Shown piece by piece: positions 25,501 through 37,585 of a stretch of DNA of 64,000 nt. Source of the stretch: Amblyornis subalaris. Its lineage: Eukaryota; Chordata; Aves; Passeriformes; Ptilonorhynchidae. The position numbers and the translations under genes are program-made. The stretch covers positions 634,643 to 698,642 of the forward strand of contig JACAXG010000007.1 in assembly GCA_018881555.1 (NCBI GenBank). The letters run 5' to 3'. Below the pieces are notes generated by a model. The model saw only the letters and a program-made list of their open reading frames with translations. It had not been told where the DNA came from and did no database searches. The number at the start of each line of letters is the position of its first letter. Positions within the stretch are counted from its first letter, which is position 1.

Positions 25501-28399
25501 CGAGGAACCCGTGATCCCGCCGCGCCTCCCGCCTGCCTCGGCTGGTCTAGCGCTGCTCTATTTTGGGGCTGAGCAAGTTAAAGGTGAGAAAGATGAAAAG
25601 CATCATTTATCTCACCCCCTAATAAAGTTTCAACGAAGTTACATTTTCTTAAATAATAATAAAAAAAAGAAATAGACTCAACTAGGTTAACAATGCTTTT
25701 CCCCTGTAAATCACAGGGGAAGCGTCGGCCCCGGTGCTGTGTCACCTTGGGAGCGTGCGAGGGTCACACTGGAGGGGCACTCATATCCGGACCCACAGAG
25801 CAGGGAATGAGGTAGGAAAGACAAATTATTGCCTTTTGTTTTTCAGTTTTCCAGGTGCTCGCAGCAAGCACCCACTGCTTCTTATCTCAGCTGTCACACC
25901 AGCAACAAACATCTCTCTGGCCACTGAGTTTAATTACCCTGAAGCCAGAGCAGTCCCAACTCAGGCGAAACCTGAACAACGCTGAGAAATCCGTGAGAAA
26001 TGCTGAAAATGCCTGCCTGGGTGGAAGGACAGAGTCCCCTGAAAGATGCTGGGCACAGGATCTGCCTGCATCCCTCTGGTAGCTCAGGTATGTTCATGTT
26101 TAGTGAAGCAGCGTGGAGTGGGGCTGGGTTCTCAGGCCGCTCTCATAGCTGATTACTCCAATGGCATTTAGAACCCATCCTGTAAAATGCCCCCCATCAG
26201 GTTTTGGTGAAGTTGGACCATCAGCTACCTCTCACATGAGCTGAGAGACACACTGCCGGTTTCTGATGTGCCCCACATGACTGACGTGCTCCCTGGGGAG
26301 CAATCAAAGTCATCTACGCAGTCATGAGATTTTCGGCTGGTTCCTGTTAAAGTTGTGTGTTAACATTTATCTTCCTCCTGTTCAGGGGGTGTCCTTGCAT
26401 ACAGCAAATGAGAAAATTAATTCTGAAAGAACAAACTGCTTTCGAACATTTACTCTCTTTCTTTCCCTCTGAATGTATTTCGAGCTTTAAGCACACTCTC
26501 CTGGAGTTATGATTTATTATCCTGACCTATTTCCCGATCTAAGGGCAAATACTTCCTCTCCTAATGATATCTTCTTAAAGTTTTCAAACATAACATCTCC
26601 TCAGCCTTCAAAGCTCCTTCCATCCATCCATGAGCTTATTTGAGTCATTTTCTCAGGCAGACGCTATCCCTGTTTGATGTAACAAGGATTTTTGCCACAG
26701 AAGTACATCTCAGTCACGATGTAAAACAGAGTGGTGAACAGCTTCTGCCTTTTCTCCAAGNGATGCTCACTCACTGCTCCGCTCGGGAGTTAGCAGAGCT
26801 CAAGCAGAACTTAAGTCCCTTCTCACTGGTCTTACCTAGGATATTCTCCTTCCTTTGATGTAATTCTGATTTCTTCTAGTTTATTCCTGCCCATACAGAC
26901 AGTGACACCAAAATACAGAGCTCAATCAGTATCGCACCAGGTGCTCCATAATCAAGGTAAACATCAGTCTCCTGGCCTGTCCATACACTCTCACATGGAA
27001 CTTATATTCCAAACACATATTTCTTGGTATATAACTAGGGGTTATCCTCCCCTGATGCTGGGCATTCCCACCAGTACGTGCACGCTTCTGTAAGGGCCTG
27101 CAAACTTGTTTTCTTACACGAAGGAGGCAGCCCTTCCCTTCTTCAGTCAGGTCTACTCTCCTCTGCATTTTATAATCAAACAGAAAAAGAAAGCAAAAGC
27201 TCTCCCGTTACTTTAACTCTCACAAGTGGCTGAACTGGTAGGCCAGAGCAGCTCCATCATCCTCCTAGTTAACAACCTCAGCCCCTTCGAAGGCTCCGGA
27301 GGAGAAACGTGCAGTTTTCATTAGGCTGCCCCTAATGCACAAAACGTGCGCGTTCTGCCGGGGCGAATGGAAATCCACCCTCCCCAGTGTGGCAATCGCT
27401 ACAAATTAGCAAATCTGCCTCCCGCGAACGCAAGCCAGGCACTGAGGAGATAAATACCCACTTAGGAAAGCAAAATAAAACCAGCCCTAGAAAGATGCAA
27501 GACCCTGAAGGGGGACTGAAATAGCCCCTTGAAAATAGTGAAGTAATGGGCTTACAGTTTTATTATTCGTATAAAGTTTAGTGACTTCAAAATGAACGCG
27601 AAGCCAAACAAGACTTGTTATCCCACTAAAATCTGTGTTGTAACTGAAGCCAGTACCCAGATGTTCAGTGGTAAAATCCACTGCCTCGCTGCATAAAAGC
27701 ACCACATACCCTGACGTACAGTCCTGGCTTGCCTTTATCCAAACCTACTCAGATTCTGGATTATTTTTCTAGCAATCTTTTAAACTGCCATGGGAAGCAT
27801 AAAAGGTGGTCTCCTACAAAACCNTTTGGTACCAGCTTGAAATGTAACCATTTGCAGAAACAAATCAGGATCTCTTTTTAATAAACTGTTTATCACCAGC
27901 CTCTCGGGACATAAATTGTAGAAGAAAAAGCAGGGTCTGAGTTTAATAAACATCTCATCTTTTTATATATATTAAGGCAGAAGACCCTGGCACACTTCGG
28001 ACTGAAACATCCGGCAAACAGGCTCCATCCAGCCCTGCTGAAGGCATGGGATGGAGCAGAAGGCCACTGCATGCATGAAGCTCCCAGGAAGGGGCTTATC
28101 CCTTCGTTTTTGGGGACATCTAAGGTAGGCAAACCTTCTGAGGAGGACAAAGGGGACTTGAAGATGCTGTTTCTGCCCCTAAATGCAGTTGTGGCGGGTG
28201 TACGAGCCAGGATGCTTTGAGGCAGCCTGCGCCCTTGGAGCGTGGCACTTAAGGGCTCAGGGCTCCAACTAGAGGATCATGGTACACACGGAGCCACAGC
28301 ACCGACCCTGCCCACACTGCTGCATCCCAGCCCAGCTCGCAGGAGGAGGAGAGAGGTGCTGGAAAAGCCCTGGCAGATGGGGCAGAGCTGCGTGCCGGG

Positions 28400-28900
28400 A
28401 GCTGGAAACGTCAAATGAACACCGAGCCTGCGGCGAAGGCACTCGAGCCGAGNGGGGAAGGCAGCACAGGCGTTACGTGATTCTGAACAGCTTGCTTGAC
28501 AGTTTGCACCATATTGTATTTATAAACATCGGGGAAACCCAAACGCTTTTCCTCGGCGTTTCCGAAGCACTCACCCGCAACAACACAGGCGCGCGGGGCG
28601 ATCCTGCGCGGCTCTGCCTCANCTCTGGGACAAACTTCTTACAATTAAATAAAGGGGCCCACAGGAATCTCTGTGGGATCAGCATCCCACACGGTGTTCG
28701 GATTCTCTCTCATCCGACCACCAAACCCCGACCTTCCCCGGGGCGGCTGGCCAACGATGCCAGTGGCATGTCACGCGTGTGCCACCGCCTGCCAGGTGTG
28801 GCTGGCGCCAGGGAGCCACTGCAGAGCCCGGCATTCACTGTAGGACACGCGTGTTGGTGTCACCTTGCTGGCAGGGCTGCGGTGACATGCTGCAGNGCCC
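28400..28900. promoter_or_regulatory. Secondary CpG-rich patch in NDNF intron 1
   Basis: CpG dinucleotides are clearly denser here than in the surrounding intron, with GGCGCGCGGGGCG-like clusters near 28590 and several CGCG or ACGCGT sites. No TATA box or recognised exon accompanies it. It could be an intronic enhancer, an alternative promoter or simply a GC-rich chance segment. Confidence 0.35.
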
Positions 28901-30874
28901 ACCTTCCACAGCACAGAAATCAACACGATTTCTGTTCAGGGCCACGGAGAAACAAGGAGAGCGTGATGCACCCGCAGTCGTCAGCACAGAAACGTGACCA
29001 GGATGAAGGAATTTTTCACACATATTATAAAGCTCTTTCAAAATTACAAGGGGACTTGTTTTCTGCTGACACAGAGAAGTCCACGAGGAACAGGTACCAC
29101 TCTTCTTTCTTTCTCAGGATGAAACACAGCCACAGGACCCTGGGTACAGCCATATCGTACCCACACGTGATGCACTACTGCACATCTCACCACATCGTTA
29201 ATGGTCAAAGTAGGACATAAAAATCTCTCAGTGTTTTAAAAAGTCACCTCCTCCTTCAAATATTAACAAGTTTTAAATTCTAGACATTGCTCTGAGTACT
29301 TCAGAGAGAGTTGTAGTGAGACTAGAAAGCTGACTCGGGCAGCTCTCCTCTTGCAGGTATGAGTTTCACCACAAGGTAGGAGAGTGAGGCCAGGAGGATG
29401 AGGCATTCCTGACAAGAAGCGATCCTAAATGCCATTCCTAAAATAGCTCAGATTCAGCGATTTTCAAAGTAGGCTGAGCAGAAATACAAAGTTTTTCCTC
29501 CTGCTCCCTTACTGCACAGCCAAGGGTGCTGATGATGTCTAACACCCAAGCGCTGTTTTTATGGAAACCAGGCTATGGCCAAGCCAGCAGTGCCTTGCCA
29601 GGGTCACTAATGTCATAAATCACCCGCCGCCAACCGCCCAGGGAGGAATTTACCCTCAAATCGCTCTCGCCTCTTCCACTTTTACAGATACAACTCCACT
29701 GCCTCGACCAAGAATGAAGTCAGTGCATCGAGGAAGCCCATCCTAAGACAGTGCTGGATGGGGCTGCCAGTGCAGCCCAACCGTGGCATGCTCCAGTGGA
29801 GACACGGTGCCACGCTTGTGTCACTGAACATCTCCTGGTATCTGCTCACAAACAGCCGGCTGGGACAAGGAGATCCGTGAATTTACGGCAGGGACCTTGC
29901 TGCCTCCGGCAGCTCAGTCAAGCCGCAAGAACAGCGATACTGTTTAATTGCTTTAATTAATATTGTAACTAGATGCTAACCAGATCCTTTGGTGGGGAGG
30001 GAAAATCCAACGGAAGCTACAAGCTTCACAACCCGCTGTCTGAAACCAGCCTTGCAGAGGCTGCCTATTCCACATCGGTGTCCACTGGGATGATTTCCAG
30101 AGCAGCCCTGGGCAGTATGACACGGACAGGATCCAGCTCATCCCTGGCACCACGCTAACTCGTCTGGGGAACCAGGGCATGCTACCGCTCAAGTGTTAAA
30201 TACACCCAGAATAAAAACGTTCAGAGAATCACAGCTTTTCAAAAAGCTGCGCTAGCTTTTAACTGTGAAGGTTTAAATACATAAAAGTTCTATCTGCAAG
30301 TGATTAAACACCACTTCGTAGCCATTGTCTCTGTGCTGTCGAAATAAAAACAGAACCCTGGCTGCACGTAGCAAACCTCAGCACTTACATCCCACCGTTG
30401 AGTTTTCTGTCTGCTTTTTTTTTTGCTAGCCACTTTTTTTCCCCTCGAAAGCAACGTATGATGCTGGCGAAGCCGGAGCCGCTGCCTGCTTGGCACACAC
30501 CCGCTCCGCGGCAGCGTCGGAGGACAACCCGGGGTTCCCGGCAGCCGCACAGGCTGTGGGGCGCCGGCCGCCGCGGGCTGGAAGAGGGCAAAAACGGGGA
30601 GGAAAAAACAAACCTCAAAGGCGAGGGGGGGATCCGAGCGGGCGCCGAGGTTTCTCCCGGCAGCATCCCGCAAAAGCCGCGGCGGAGCGGTGCCGGGACG
30701 CGGGCACAGCGCGGCAGCCGCGGCTGGAGGGACGGCGCCGGGGTGGCCGCGTCCCCAGCCCCGCTTTGGCCGAGGGGTCCCGCAGGCGGTTGGGGGCACC
30801 GCGCCCGCCCCGGCGGCAATCGGAGGGGGCTGCGCGGGCGGCCCCGCTCCCCCGGCCCGCTGCCGGTGCCTTAC

Positions 30875-31004
30875 CTTGCGGCGTCCGGTCCCGTCCCGTC
30901 CTGTCCCTCCCGCGGCGGGGGGGGGGACGCTTGGGTCGTTTTGTTAGGGGGGTGGGTGTTGAGCCGGCCCCCCGCTCCGGCGGGGACGGGCTGCAGCGGG
31001 GACT
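30875..31004 (-). other. NDNF: Proposed NDNF exon 1 (non-coding)
   Basis: The 3' edge is a near-perfect splice donor on the minus strand (CGCAAG/GTAAGG, exon ending at 30875). The 5' edge is inferred from the TATA box at 31033-31028 and a pyrimidine-A start context (CACAGTC) near 31004, 29 bases downstream. This gives an exon of about 130 bases without a conserved open frame, consistent with NDNF having a 5' UTR exon separate from the ATG exon. The start could be further upstream in the island. Confidence 0.6.
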
Positions 31005-31027
31005 GTGTCACGCACGTCCCTTCGCGC

Positions 31028-31033
31028 TTTATA
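31028..31033 (-). promoter_or_regulatory. NDNF: TATA box, minus strand, in the CpG island
   Basis: The minus strand reads GGGCTATAAAGCGCG. Distance to the candidate start (about 29 bases) and to the donor at 30875 fits a core promoter for NDNF. A 15-base A/T run lies about 40 bases upstream of it. Confidence 0.6.
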
Positions 31034-31072
31034 GCCCGTTCCCTTCCCCACCCCTCCCCGCGGGGAAGAAGG

Positions 31073-31087
31073 AAAAAAAAAAAAAAA
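31073..31087. repeat. 15-base A/T tract beside the TATA box
   Basis: Fifteen A bases on the plus strand (T run in the NDNF direction), about 40 bases upstream of the TATA box. It is embedded in otherwise very GC-rich sequence, next to a CCCCGCGGGG palindrome at about 31056-31065. Confidence 0.85.
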
Positions 31088-34000
31088 GAGGAAAAACAAT
31101 AAAAACCAGGGAAAAGGAGCCGGGAGCCCCCCGGGCACCCTCCGCCGCCCGGGGCGAGGGCACGTCTCCGGCTTCGCCTCCCGGGAGGAGCCGCGGGGCG
31201 GCCGAGCGCCGGCAAAAGTTTGGCGGAGGGGGCGCGGAGCGGCGGCGCCCGGCGCGTCTCGCTGCTGCCGCCGGGGCGGGCGGGCANGGGGTGCCCCGCG
31301 GGCGCGGCCGCCCCGCCCCGCCACCGCTCCGCGCAGGGGCGGGCCCGGGGGGAGCCCGCGGCACCGGGGGGAGCCCGGCCCGGCCGCCCCCGGCGGAGCC
31401 GCGCAGGGCCCGCGGGGGCAGCGCCGCCCGGCTTTGTGCCGCGCTCGGCTGCGCTGCCAGAGCCTACTCAACATCCATCTTGGAGGGTTGTATCCTGCCG
31501 GAAAGCCGGGACGGGGGAATGCGGGGGCCCGGGGGACGCAGCGCTCCCACTCCTCTTTTTCACGCAGCCGCCGCTCGAAGCGGTCGGGGCTGCGGGAATG
31601 CTGCGGAACATCCCAACAGCGATGGAGGCGGGAGAGAGGGCTGGAGAGACCGTCAAGGATGCGTGAGAAATGGGATTTATTAAACCCTCCTGCAATTCAG
31701 CAAACGGGTCTCGGAGCTGCATATTCAACCTCTCACCTTCTCCCTCACTACATTTTGTTCAGAGGCAGCTTTCAGGTTTGGGGACAGAGGAACAATTTTC
31801 TTAGTATGACCTGAGAGCTGCAACAAAAAGGCAGAAACTATCCTTTGCCGTTTAAAAGCAAACTCATCTCTTTTTGTTTCCTTTTTGGCACATCAGTCAT
31901 AAAAACGTCAAGTGCTACATAAGCATTAAACAAGTTATTGCTGATAGCAGCTGATGGGTAATTCCCAGAAGGTAATCATTCCTTCCCTACTATTTCAATA
32001 GATTTGGGGAGCGAAAATCAAATAAAACCTCCCCTTTTTTTTCTTGCAAGACAGCTGAGCAAATCTGACAGCAAAGCCTCAGTGGAGGGATGCAAATTGT
32101 CATACTCTGTAGGGTTGCAGGGCAACAAACAGGTTCACTCTGTGAAGACACAACCCCCAAAAGGGCTCATGTCTTCAGGGACACGTAGCTGTCCAGACCT
32201 CTGCTAATTGCCATTACTTACTGCCACTTACCTCCCACTCTGTCAACTCACAGAGCAGCTCGGTCCAACCAGCCAGCATTCTGCCCAAGGGTCTGCTCAA
32301 AAATACAAGTTCACCAAAAGAAACCCAGGATTAAGAAAAAGAGCCCCATGGGAGCCCCCATCCAGTTATCCTTCTGTTTTCATGTCCCTATTTTTACATA
32401 TTTAACAACTCTATTTATCGTTTTCAAATAGGTTTGAAGGGTAGGAGTTCAGGGAAGAGAGGAAAGACACAGGTTTAGGATTAAATTATGCATGTTTAAG
32501 AAGAACCAAAAAATACCTGGTATTCGCACACAGCATCCCGACTTCTCCCTTCCTAGAGGATGGTTTGCTTCCAACTGCAAGACCTCAATTAANAAATCTC
32601 AGCAAACTACACGTGCTCCTCTTCTGATGCAGAAGACGCAGGGATTCAATCATCCCAAAATGGGAGAAGCTGATTAAATGAGAAAGCCAAAATGAGTAAA
32701 GAAAACCTGGTACATTCTGACGAGCTTCCCCCCAAGCCTTCGGAGCGTGCGGGAGCCNGCAGAGAGGGATGTGCTCAGGTGAAGGCAGGCAGCTACCTCT
32801 GGGTACGATTCATGGCACAACAGTGTTTTGTAGAGCCTGCAAAAATGGCTGGCTCGGGTTTGAGGTCATTAGAGGTAAAATATTGCTACCCAGCCAAAGA
32901 GCTCTTGAGACTGTGCGCCTCACACACAGGCAAACCGATTATTTTTAACCCAAGGACAGTTTTAGTGCTATTGTTCTTAAGGGGTATTACTGTCTGTGGT
33001 TTCAGGGGAAGCAATGTGACATCCCTGGGATATTATTTGCAGAGGTATGAGAACACCAGCTCCTCTGCATAGATAACTCTTTTTTTGGATGCCTGCAGTT
33101 CCACCTCTATCGCAACTGTAAATCTCTGTCGTGATTTAAAGCGCAGCACGGAGCAACTCCCAGCCAGCGGCACAGTTAAAACACTTCCACGACAAGATCT
33201 GCCTCTCTTAAAATTTATAAGGTACAAAAACATTAAATGCAGATACAAGAAGCAGATTTGGGATTTAGACGCTGAAAACTACGTGAACGTCTGGAAGGTA
33301 CTGGGGCAGCCTCCTAAATGGAAACCAAACAACGAAAGCCAAACACGGAAAATTCTCCTGTGTAGGTATTCCTTTGAAATCCAATAAAGGGTAGCTGGCA
33401 TAGTCCGAGGTACTATCCCAGCACCTAGAAAATTGGCATTGAAATACTCCCACCTGGAACCAGAGATGAGTCACAATCATTTACAGGAACAGGTCCCAGG
33501 CATGGCGATGTGCAACACGCAGGGCAAGAAGTCCTTGACTGTAAAATGCTGTTCCTTATGTCTTTGTGGCAAAAGTGAGAAACTAAAGGGGCGGAAGACC
33601 AGCAAACCTCTAAATGATTTGTCTCTGGGCACTCATCCTCTCCTCCCATTCTCTCAAAGGCTTCCAGGGAACCGAGTAACCAAATTATTCATTCACATGC
33701 AGTCGCAACCTCTGCCTGTAGCTGTGGCTCACTTCCTTGGGGGCTGAAAATGCTTTGATTCCAGTGAGCAAATAAATATCCAAAATTCGGAACATCTCTA
33801 ATTGGTTCCCAAAGAGGACTGTAAACTGTCTGGGTAAAAATTGAACTCCTCACAGTTTCCCCACTCTGGGAGACCCTATTAGATTGGATGGATAGGTGCT
33901 ACCAGGAAACAAGATGCATGTTATGTATTATGGACAAAAAGAGCAGGAAATGTTTAATAAGATATCCAGTGAAAAAAATTCTGAATAATAAATCTTTCTG

Positions 34001-37000
34001 AAACAAAAATGGAAACAGGCAATTGGATATTCTAGAAGGGGAGAAAGAAGGATAATTCATCATATAAATAATTCATTGCAAATTTTAACAGCCAGTGCTG
34101 CTGTGCATTTGGTGTGGAAGACAGATGACACTGTGTGTGCTTGCGTGTGCGCTTAATTTTCTGTATCTATAATTTTTTTTCCCAATTATATGGTTCTCAT
34201 TGTGGTGCAGATCCAAAGATCTGTTATCAGTAGTCCATTGGTTACCATCTGTTACTAGGGAAAGGACATTACTATTTATTAACCTCAGAAACCGAGGTGC
34301 TAAACCAGACTTAGCAATCGATTCTGCCTGATAACCCAGGCTGTGATGGGTTTTAGTGATGCAGCATCACACAGCGCTCACTCTCCCAGAAGAGGAATGG
34401 GCGGGAGAGCAGGAGCCTCCAGAGGCACCTTGGAAGCATCTGGCTTGGTAGCTGCCACTGCCTTCCCCAGAGGAGCCACACGTGAGTGCCCAGGTGGAGC
34501 CCGCGCAGCGACAGCTCCAGGTGAGTGANAGAACCAAAAGCTGTGAGCATGGAGATCATGCTCCTACTTCCAGCAGGAATGCTGATGTTGCCTATGGAAT
34601 TTTGATTGCCTTGAGGCCGAGCCACAGGTAGGAAGAGGTTTTTCTTCTGCCTGTTAGGCAACAAGAGGCTGCTGCTTGAAGCAGAGTGACTTGTGTGAGA
34701 GGTGACGGCCTTGTGGGGCTGGGCAGAGCATGGACCTGAGCCAACACCTTTCCCCCGTGTGCTGCTGCTCCATGAGCACAGCCAGGCAGGCAGGCAAGGA
34801 GCACCGCGCCCAGCACACATGGCTGGCTCCCTGCTAGCCCCAGTCACAGTTTCTTTTTCTAATAAGAGGCGTTTTCTTTTGCCTCTCCTGAGAGAAATCA
34901 AAAGCACGTGCAGCGGTTGGCGCGCAGCTTGTGATTGAACCCAGCGTTTCTCCTGCATCGCTTGGAAGGGCTGGCGGGAGAAGGACGAAACGAGGCACCT
35001 CAGCAGCAGAGCACTGTTAATACAACTCCACGGCACCTCCAGGCTTTACCCAGATNCGGTGTAAGCTGATGCATTGCCACTGACCCCAAGAAATTACACA
35101 TTTGGGCTGCTCTCAACTCATTACTTGCCTATTTTATCCAATTATGTTTTATTTATTAAGCTAATCTTTAAACTCTCTTGGCGTTGACTGTTTTACACCT
35201 TCAGTGCATTTTTTTTAATCCTGCTGTTTTANGAACTGATTAACAAGACTTACTGCTCCAACAGCACAAAAATACAATACAAATCTAAAATATGGTCCAA
35301 TTGAATCAAGCATCCAGCACTGGCATTTCCCATATCGCCACTGGAAAACACCTGCTGTTACCTGCTATAGTAGTTAGATACTACTGTAGCAGTTGTTTTA
35401 TTTTGCCAAATTTGAGATATTATAAAACCAGTTTGAAGACGAACAATTTCACTCTAAAATCCCAAATATGAACGTGAAAAATAATGACAAGCAGAGCTTT
35501 CATGCTCCAAGCATTATTTCTTAATCATAACTTTATTCTACTGAGAAAGAAAAACGATGCTACTTTGCATAATTTAAATAATCTAATCTGCTTTCCAGAT
35601 AAAATCGTTAACAAAGCATTGATTTAATCTCAAGTGCCCAACAGACCCCTTAAATTCTGATGCAAAATATCTATTCCTTTAATTAAAACAAATGAATTTA
35701 ATAAAGATGAATGGTATGGTAATTAGACNTATTATGAAGTATGGGCTACTTTGATCTAGAACATGCACCCTTTAATTCTTGTGTGAAGGTGTTCCCACAG
35801 ACACAGCCCAGACCCGAGTTCTTGTTATATTCCTGTCTTCAAAGAATAATTTAGACATGTCACTGCAAAGCATTGATTTAAGTCANTCTTTTTCCACCAC
35901 AGTCTTACACACTCACACAATGGAGAAAAAACTCCTTCCTTGCAAGAAGAATCAGCTGTTCAAAAATGGCACTTGAAACTAAACACTAAATTTTTAATTT
36001 TTTTTTTCATTTAATGCTTTATGTGCCCTTACCTTCAGCTCTACACACAGATTCTGCACATGTGTGGACAAATAGGACATTCCGCTCCTCATAAATCCTC
36101 AGTGCAGAAGTAGTAACTGCAATTTTTAGGGCCAGTTTGAGGACTCCATAAGTGGTTTCCTGTGAAATATAAAGGTCTGCAACCTAGAAAACTAGAATGG
36201 GTTTGAAGAACTGATTTTGGGTTTATGTGATGGCAACTGATCGAGAAGGATTTACCTTCACACNGGACAGACAAGGGGAGTCTGTAGTGTCCTAATTCCT
36301 TCCAGGCCACTGAGAAATCCATGACATCAACCTCTTCTACATCTCCTTCCTCCCTCNAAGTGAAGATCAGCCTTTGATATCATCAGCTCTCATTTCAAAA
36401 CTGAGACTTCTTCCCTTCTGGTTAACCAATGATAAGAAGAAAAATGAAATTACAAACTGTACTCAGCGGAAGCACCCAAATCACGGTCATGACAACATTT
36501 TTCCCTTTNGCCCTTCTCAGAAGATCCCAAACTGAGTGTAACACAAAGATGCTCAGAATTCTTAGCATTTTTATACATCTATGGCATATAATGTTGCTGT
36601 GTGCAGTAGACATGGTGCTCTCTTGGTAATGAGCAGTGACCCATCTCACTGAGTGCATTTAGCCAGCAGGCACCCAGGATTCCCAGGAAATCGGAATATG
36701 CAATTTACTTTATAGACAGAAAACACTGAGAAAGAAAGAGCAGAAGGGAAATTATCAGTCACTGACCAGTGACACCATTGCTGGGAGAATCTGAAATACA
36801 GCAGAGCTAAGATTTGATTCTCTGTCATTACTGACAGGGAGCAATGAGAGAACAAACCTTTCTCCTCTGGGCAGCCCCAGGTTTCAACTTTATCTGTTTT
36901 CAAAGTCTGCACTACAGGCTGTAACAATACAAAGAGAGGTTAAATTAAGCATGGTGCCACATCTGGCTACTGCAGAACTACAGCCAGCACTCAAAGTACA

Positions 37001-37506
37001 CATCCAGCTATGTTAAAGCACATGTGCTCCTTTTTTCTTACCCAAGTGCATCCAGCAGCACTCAGCAATTAGCAGGGATGTTTTGTGTGCTGGCATTCAC
37101 ATACACACAGCGGAGGAAAGCTCCAGGCAATAACAGAGTGGGATGGCCAGCTATAGAATGGTTCTTCTAAAGGCATTACTGAAGAGAAGCTCATCCTATA
37201 TGATTTAGAATAAAAGCTCATCTAACTGGGTTTTGTCTCACAAAGCGAGAAATCCCATGGCATGAGGCAGTAGGCCCTGCTTCATGCTGGCTGAAACTAG
37301 AGGCTGTTCAGTATGAACATATTTAATAAATAAAATAAATCTGAGAGCAAGTGAGTCAAACTCAGCTTCACCTTAACCCCAGGATGTCTCCAGCGCCACC
37401 AGGATGGGACCATTGCATTGCAGGGAACAGAAGTGAGCTGCAAGGACTTGTCTGGCTCATTAGAAGGAGAAATTAATGGTATCCATTTGCTTTGTTTTCC
37501 ATGCAG

Positions 37507-37585
37507 AACGTGACTTGTCACCTCCTCGGGCTCTACATGGAGCAGGGGCCGAATCTCGCTGGTGCTTGTACCACCCATATTGAAG
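37507..37585 (+). ncRNA. Candidate plus-strand exon, possibly of an NDNF-divergent lncRNA
   Basis: A 79-base segment bounded by an excellent acceptor (TTTGCTTTGTTTTCCATGCAG) shortened here to its core TTTTCCATGCAG, and a consensus donor (GAAG/GTAAGC). It is richer in GC and CpG than its flanks. One frame is open throughout and reads NVTCHLLGLYMEQGPNLAGA then CTTHIE, which I do not recognise. It lies on the opposite strand to NDNF and about 6 kb from the CpG island, so a divergent non-coding transcript is plausible; a human NDNF antisense lncRNA is known. No partner exons were identified, so this could be a chance pairing of splice signals. Confidence 0.3.

Larger units (their letters stand above)
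14257..30874 (-). other. NDNF: NDNF intron 1 (5' UTR intron)
   Basis: About 16.6 kb between the proposed non-coding exon 1 and the first coding exon. It contains a CR1 fragment (22289-22560), a poly-T run (19085-19098), a short CA repeat (about 18661-18672), a CpG-rich patch at 28.4-28.9 kb, and several AT-rich blocks with dense homeobox-like and NFI-like motifs (for example 16.1-16.35 kb). No additional coding exon was recognised. The 942-base stop-free frame at 28279-29220 has no recognised domain and is treated as chance. Assignment as an intron depends on the exon 1 model. Confidence 0.7.
30430..31600. promoter_or_regulatory. NDNF: CpG island over the NDNF promoter
   Basis: The most CpG-dense segment of the window, with many GC-box-like GGGCGG/CCGCCC motifs. 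It contains the proposed minus-strand TATA box and first exon, about 16 kb upstream of the NDNF start codon, which fits a long 5' UTR intron. Very long stop-free frames run through it on both strands, a product of GC richness and not evidence of a gene. It may also drive a divergent plus-strand transcript. Confidence 0.85.

Noticed and set aside
30226..30245. AGAGAATCACAG as a CR1 3' terminal repeat
   Set aside because: Only one imperfect unit and no CR1 body next to it.
30490..31683. 397-codon plus-strand open frame across the CpG island
   Set aside because: Composition is Gly/Ala/Arg/Pro-rich in every frame on both strands, with no domain, and overlapping long frames exist on the minus strand. 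This is what a CpG island gives when stop codons are rare.
34353..35036. 227-codon minus-strand open frame in the intergenic region
   Set aside because: It contains an ambiguous base and no recognised motif, lacks conserved blocks and has no clear splice or promoter context.
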